A DNA stretch of 10,135 nt from Pseudomonadota bacterium (lineage in GTDB: Bacteria > Pseudomonadota > Alphaproteobacteria > Rhizobiales > Xanthobacteraceae). Position numbers and translations under genes: made by a program. Shown in pieces: positions 7,063 to 10,135 of the stretch (the stretch's first letter is position 1; every line of letters begins with the position of its first letter). The notes beneath the pieces were generated by a model, which had not been told where the DNA came from, searched no databases, and worked only from the letters and a program-made list of their open reading frames with translations. The stretch lies in contig JAEZEY010000053.1 of the NCBI GenBank assembly GCA_023432845.1, positions 1 to 10,135 of the forward strand, in the 5' to 3' direction.

Positions 7063-7997
7063 CAGAACGCGACCTTGTCGCCGCCCTTGAGCGAAAGTAT
7101 CTCGCGCGCGTCGTCGGGTGTCGCGATCTCGAGACCGAGGCCTTCGAGAATCTGACGCACCTTCTTGACCTGCTGCGCGTTGGACTCGGCAAGCTTGCCG
7201 GGGCCGATCCACAACGAGTCCTCCAGACCCACGCGCACATTGCCGCCCATCGACGCCGCCATCGCTGCAATGCGCATTTGTGCAGCGCCGGCGCCCAGGA
7301 CAGACCAATGGTACTGGTCGCCGAATAGCCGGTCGGCGGTGCGCTTCATCATGATGACGTCTTCCGGATGCGTCCCGATGCCGCCGAGAATGCCGAACAC
7401 CGACTGGATGAACAGCGGCGCCTTAATCACGCCGCGGTCGAGGAAGTGCTTCAGCGTATAAAGATGGCTGATGTCATAGCATTCGACCTCGAAGCGCGTA
7501 TTGTTCTCGGAGCAGGTCGTCAGGATCATCTCGATATCGGCGAGCGTGTTCTTGAACATGCCCTTGCGCGTTCCCTCGAGATAGGGCTCTTCCCAGTCGT
7601 ATTTGAACTTGCCCTTGAACCGCTCGATCATCGGATAAAGGCCGAAGTTCATCGTGCCCATGTTGAGCGACGCGACTTCCGGCTTGAAGGTCGCTGCCGG
7701 GCGCAGGCGTTCTTCCACCGTCATGGTCGGCGCGCCGCCGGTGGTCAGGTTCAGGACGACATCCGAGCGCTGCTTGATGACCTTGAGGAACGGCGAAAAG
7801 AGTTCGGGCGACTGATCCGGACGGCCGTCCTGCGGATTGCGGGCATGCAGATGCACCACGGCCGCGCCGGCTTCGGCCGCGCCAATGGCTGCGTCCGCGA
7901 TTTCCTGCGCGGTGACCGGAAGGTGGGGCGACATCGACGGCGTGTGGATGCCACCCGTAACGGCGCAGGTGATGATGACTTTGCGTGCTTTAGCCAT
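7062..7997 (-). CDS. Beta-keto acid cleavage enzyme (BKACE, DUF849)
   Basis: A 311-residue TIM-barrel enzyme of the DUF849 family, of which 3-keto-5-aminohexanoate cleavage enzyme (Kce) is the founding member. Family reaction: a beta-keto acid plus acetyl-CoA gives acetoacetate and a new acyl-CoA. Visible landmarks are CAVTGGIHTPSMSPHLP (11-27), the zinc-binding VVHLHAR with His49 and His51, NLTTGGAP (83-90), SLNMGTMNFG (110-119), FEVECYD (169-175), and GNVRVGLEDSLW (252-263) with the third zinc ligand Glu259 plus Arg255 and Asp260 that match catalytic positions of Kce. Length fits the family. ATG at 7997 has AAGGA 10 bases upstream. It heads an operon and overlaps dctQ by one base, so its substrate or precursor is probably what the TRAP system imports. 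The exact keto acid is unknown; members act on 5-amino-3-oxohexanoate, dehydrocarnitine and others. Confidence 0.92.
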   Translation of the reverse strand: MAKARKVIITCAVTGGIHTPSMSPHLPVTAQEIADAAIGAAEAGAAVVHLHARNPQDGRPDQSPELFSPFLKVIKQRSDVVLNLTTGGAPTMTVEERLRPAATFKPEVASLNMGTMNFGLYPMIERFKGKFKYDWEEPYLEGTRKGMFKNTLADIEMILTTCSENNTRFEVECYDISHLYTLKHFLDRGVIKAPLFIQSVFGILGGIGTHPEDVIMMKRTADRLFGDQYHWSVLGAGAAQMRIAAMAASMGGNVRVGLEDSLWIGPGKLAESNAQQVKKVRQILEGLGLEIATPDDAREILSLKGGDKVAF

Positions 7998-8002
7998 GAG
8001 CT

Positions 8003-8075
8003 ATCCGTCCTTGGCGTATGTGCGATGTGTTTTTGATCGTTGGACTTACCCGGCGATCCTAGATTATGTGCCGGG
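8003..8075 (-). promoter_or_regulatory. Divergent control region with inverted repeat; BKACE ribosome site
   Basis: This short region separates the start of the BKACE operon from the divergent EamA transporter gene. CCCGGC at 8049-8054 is mirrored by GCCGGG at 8070-8075 with a 15-base AT-richer spacer. Within the spacer the minus strand reads TAGGAT (8061-8056), a four-of-six -10 box for the BKACE operon, but no good -35 box is seen. A regulator bound to the repeat could block that promoter. AAGGA (8012-8008) and GGAT (8006-8003) on the minus strand form the likely ribosome site for BKACE. The operator call is inference from symmetry alone. Confidence 0.3.
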
Positions 8076-8122
8076 CGGACATCACCTCGCACGGCGCATG
8101 GCCCTGCGCCACAAAAAACTGG

Positions 8123-9043
8123 ATGCCGCCGTTGCAGGTCAATCCGCCTAAATTCGGAATTTCGCCGAGTGGAACGCCCGGCCTCCTTATAGGCGTGCTC
8201 TGCGGCGTTGGCGCAGCACTCGCCTGGGCCGCCGGGTTCGCGGTGGCGAAACACGGCGTCTCGATCGGCTTCTCACCGGCCGATCTGGCCGTGCATCGTT
8301 ACGTCTGGACAGGACTTCTGCTTATTCCGTTGGTCGTCCATTATGGGGCCGCCAATCTCGGCGGCATCGGCTGGTGGCGCGGTTTCATCCTCGCGGCCCT
8401 GTCGGGGCCGACCCAGGCCCTGGTCGCCTATACCGGTTTTATTCTCGTGCCCTTCGGTCATGGCACAACCATCCAGCCGGCCACGGCCGCGCTGGCCGGC
8501 ATGCTGCTGGCCGCACTCCTCCTCAAGGAGCGGCTGTCCGCGTCCCGTTTCGCCGGCGCCCTGACAATCACCATCGGCCTGGTCGTCTTCGGCATCGAGT
8601 CGGTCGCGACAATCGGCACGCATGGTGTCGGCGGCGATCTGCTGTTCGCAACGGCAGGCGCTCTTTGGGCGATGTTCGGCATTCTGTTGCGGCAATGGCA
8701 GGTCGCGGGAATGCGCGTGGCCGCAGCCGTGGGATTGATGTCGGTGATGGTCTACGCGCCGATCTATTTCGGACTCTTCGGCACAGGGAACCTGTTGCGG
8801 TTCGGCTGGGGCGAGACGATCCTGCAAATCGTCGTGCAAGGGTTGATCGCGGGCGTATTGCCTATCTTCCTGTTTGCTCGGGCGGTCGCGCTTCTCGGCG
8901 CCGGGCGCGCCTCGACCTTCCCGGCGCTGGTTCCAGGCTTTTCGCTGATCATCGGCTTTTTCGCGTTGGGCATCGTGCCGAGCATCGCCCAGCTGATCGG
9001 CCTCGCGATCGTCCTCGTCGGCTTCCGCTTCGCCCTGCGCTGA
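8123..9043 (+). CDS. EamA/DMT family transporter (10-helix)
   Basis: A 306-residue inner-membrane protein of the drug/metabolite transporter superfamily with two EamA repeats and about ten predicted membrane segments. The first begins at GLLIGVLCGVGAALAWAAGF (20-39). Repeat one ends near the conserved stretch TTIQPATAALAGMLLAALLLKERLS (about 134-158), where the proline-containing helix and the LKERLS loop mark the fourth and fifth helices. The second repeat starts near GGDLLFATAGALWAMFGILLRQ and ends with the last helix before FALR. Members commonly export amino acids or other small metabolites; the substrate here cannot be deduced. The frame opens at ATG 8066, but those 19 extra residues are not family-like and would overlap the inverted repeat, so ATG 8123 is preferred, though its ribosome site is poor. 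It is divergent from the BKACE operon and convergent with the aminotransferase. Confidence 0.88.
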   Translation: MPPLQVNPPKFGISPSGTPGLLIGVLCGVGAALAWAAGFAVAKHGVSIGFSPADLAVHRYVWTGLLLIPLVVHYGAANLGGIGWWRGFILAALSGPTQALVAYTGFILVPFGHGTTIQPATAALAGMLLAALLLKERLSASRFAGALTITIGLVVFGIESVATIGTHGVGGDLLFATAGALWAMFGILLRQWQVAGMRVAAAVGLMSVMVYAPIYFGLFGTGNLLRFGWGETILQIVVQGLIAGVLPIFLFARAVALLGAGRASTFPALVPGFSLIIGFFALGIVPSIAQLIGLAIVLVGFRFALR

Positions 9044-9049
9044 GCACTG

Positions 9050-9067
9050 CCATCACGAACGTGACGG
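9050..9067. terminator. Possible bidirectional hairpin between convergent genes
   Basis: In the 35-base gap between the EamA gene stop and the aminotransferase stop, CCATCACG (9050-9057) and CGTGACGG (9060-9067) form an imperfect inverted repeat with one mismatch and an AA centre; opening the innermost pair gives a four-base loop. The position between two convergent stop codons is right for a terminator working both ways. There is no T tract on either side, so intrinsic termination would be weak. Confidence 0.25.
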
Positions 9068-9078
9068 CTCCGCCTTGG

Positions 9079-10135
9079 CTAGGCCGCCGTCCTGGTCGAC
9101 AGGAAGTCGCCCATACGGTCGAGCGCCTTGAGTATGTTCTCGGTCGAGTTGGCGTAGGACAGCCGCACATAGCCTTCGCCGAGAATGCCGAAATCCGGCC
9201 CGCCGATGATGGCCACGCCGGCCTCTTCCAGCAACGACGACGCCAGCGCCTTGGCCTTCCATCCGGTCGCTTTGACATTCGGGAAAGCATAGAACGCGCC
9301 CTTCGGCGTGCGGCACGACACGCCGGGCAATTTGTTGAGACCTTCGACAACCACTTTCCGGCGACGGTCGAATTCAGCAATCATCTTGTGCACTTCGTCC
9401 TGCGGGCCGGTGAGCGCGGCGAGACCGGCATATTGCGCCGAAGCGTTGACGCAGGAATGCAGATTGACTGCGAGCTTGCGCGCCAGATCGTACAGCTTGC
9501 CCGGCCACACCGCGTAACCGAGACGCCAGCCGGTCATCGCATAGGTCTTCGACCAGCCATTGAGCAGGATGAGACGATCGCGGATCTCCGGATACGACAA
9601 CAGACAGACATGCTCTTCGCCGTCATAGGTCATGTGGTCGTAAATCTCGTCAGACATGATGGCGACATCCGGCCACCTGGCGAGGCCGGCAACCAGCTTG
9701 TCGACCTCGGCCTTGGGCGTGACGCCGCCGGTCGGATTGGCCGGCGAGTTGGCGATGATGAGGCGGGTCTTCGGCGTGATCAGCTTGAGGGTTTCTTCCG
9801 CGGAGAAGGCAAAGCCGTTCTCCTCGCGGATCGGCACCGGGACCGGGGTCGCGCCGGTGAACTCGATCATCGAGCGATAGATCGGAAAGCCGGGGTCCGG
9901 ATACATGATCTCGGCGCCGGGTTCGCCGAACATCAGGATCGACATGAACATGGTCGGCTTGCCGCCGGGCATGATCATGACGCTGTCGGGCGAGACCTCG
10001 ACCTTGAACCGCTTGTGCAGGTCGGCCGCGACGGCCTCTCGCAACTGGGGAATACCGGTCGCGGCGGTATAGCCGTGGTGGCCGTCGCGCAGCGCCTTCA
10101 CCGCTGCCTCGACGATAAAATCCGGGGTGCGGAAG
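9079..10135 (-). CDS. Class I/II PLP-dependent aminotransferase, N-terminus beyond right edge
   Basis: A fold-type I aminotransferase that moves an amino group between an amino acid and a 2-oxo acid using pyridoxal phosphate. The frame stays open through the right edge, and the residues before the internal GTG at 10101 (RTPDFIVEAAVKALRDG) match the usual family stretch just before GHHGYTAATG, so the true start lies outside and perhaps 30-40 residues are missing. Visible landmarks in order are the GGK of MPGGKPTMFMSILM near the cofactor-phosphate site, ANSPANPTGG with the cofactor-contacting Asn, SDEIYDHMTYD with the Asp and Tyr, and GWSKTYAMTGWRLGY with the Schiff-base lysine. A likely carboxylate-binding arginine lies in GYVRLSYANS. 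These place it in the aspartate/aromatic/branched-chain-like subgroup I; the substrate is unknown. It converges with the EamA gene and may belong to a separate unit to the right. Confidence 0.92.
   Translation of the reverse strand, partial: FRTPDFIVEAAVKALRDGHHGYTAATGIPQLREAVAADLHKRFKVEVSPDSVMIMPGGKPTMFMSILMFGEPGAEIMYPDPGFPIYRSMIEFTGATPVPVPIREENGFAFSAEETLKLITPKTRLIIANSPANPTGGVTPKAEVDKLVAGLARWPDVAIMSDEIYDHMTYDGEEHVCLLSYPEIRDRLILLNGWSKTYAMTGWRLGYAVWPGKLYDLARKLAVNLHSCVNASAQYAGLAALTGPQDEVHKMIAEFDRRRKVVVEGLNKLPGVSCRTPKGAFYAFPNVKATGWKAKALASSLLEEAGVAIIGGPDFGILGEGYVRLSYANSTENILKALDRMGDFLSTRTAA

Noticed and set aside
7063..7308. N-terminal extension of the DctQ frame into the BKACE gene
   Set aside because: The 82 extra residues are Arg/Ser/Gly-rich and lie inside an intact BKACE gene in another frame; the TGATG overlap start at 7062 is far more likely.

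Overview
The window reads as ordinary chromosomal DNA from a high-GC alphaproteobacterium, most likely a member of the Hyphomicrobiales (Bradyrhizobium, Rhodopseudomonas or Xanthobacteraceae type). This rests on codon usage strongly biased to G/C in third positions, dense gene packing, protein sequences that resemble that order, and a fragment of the CTCCC...GGGAG palindromic intergenic repeat common there. Genus is not resolvable from the window. All genes look intact except the last, which runs off the right edge. There are no RNA genes, insertion sequences, CRISPR arrays or phage genes, and no gene-free stretch exceeds 300 bases.

Layout, left to right. (1) 42-1488, plus strand: a periplasmic-binding-fold protein of the BtuF/cobalamin-binding type without a signal peptide, then a small DUF6580 membrane protein that resembles an ECF-type S component. 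(2) 1506-5100, minus strand: two potassium/proton antiporters of different superfamilies in tandem. Upstream is a CPA2/Kef-type YbaL homologue; downstream is a CPA1/NhaP2 (CvrA)-type antiporter with cytosolic regulatory domains. (3) 5187-7997, minus strand: a beta-keto acid cleavage enzyme (BKACE, DUF849) whose stop codon overlaps the start of a TRAP transporter small permease (DctQ), followed by the TRAP large permease (DctM). No TRAP substrate-binding protein is present in the window. (4) 8123-9043, plus strand: a ten-helix EamA/DMT family transporter, divergent from the BKACE operon. (5) 9079 to the right edge, minus strand: a class I/II PLP-dependent aminotransferase lacking its N-terminus.

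Functionally the window is dominated by transport: possible corrinoid handling, K+/H+ homeostasis, and import of an organic acid coupled to keto-acid cleavage. The best lead for something less described is the BKACE-TRAP operon, where overlapping genes suggest that the transporter imports the BKACE substrate or its precursor. The second is the BtuF-like/DUF6580 pair, which might be a B12-related module without an ATPase. I see no clear sign of a wholly new system.
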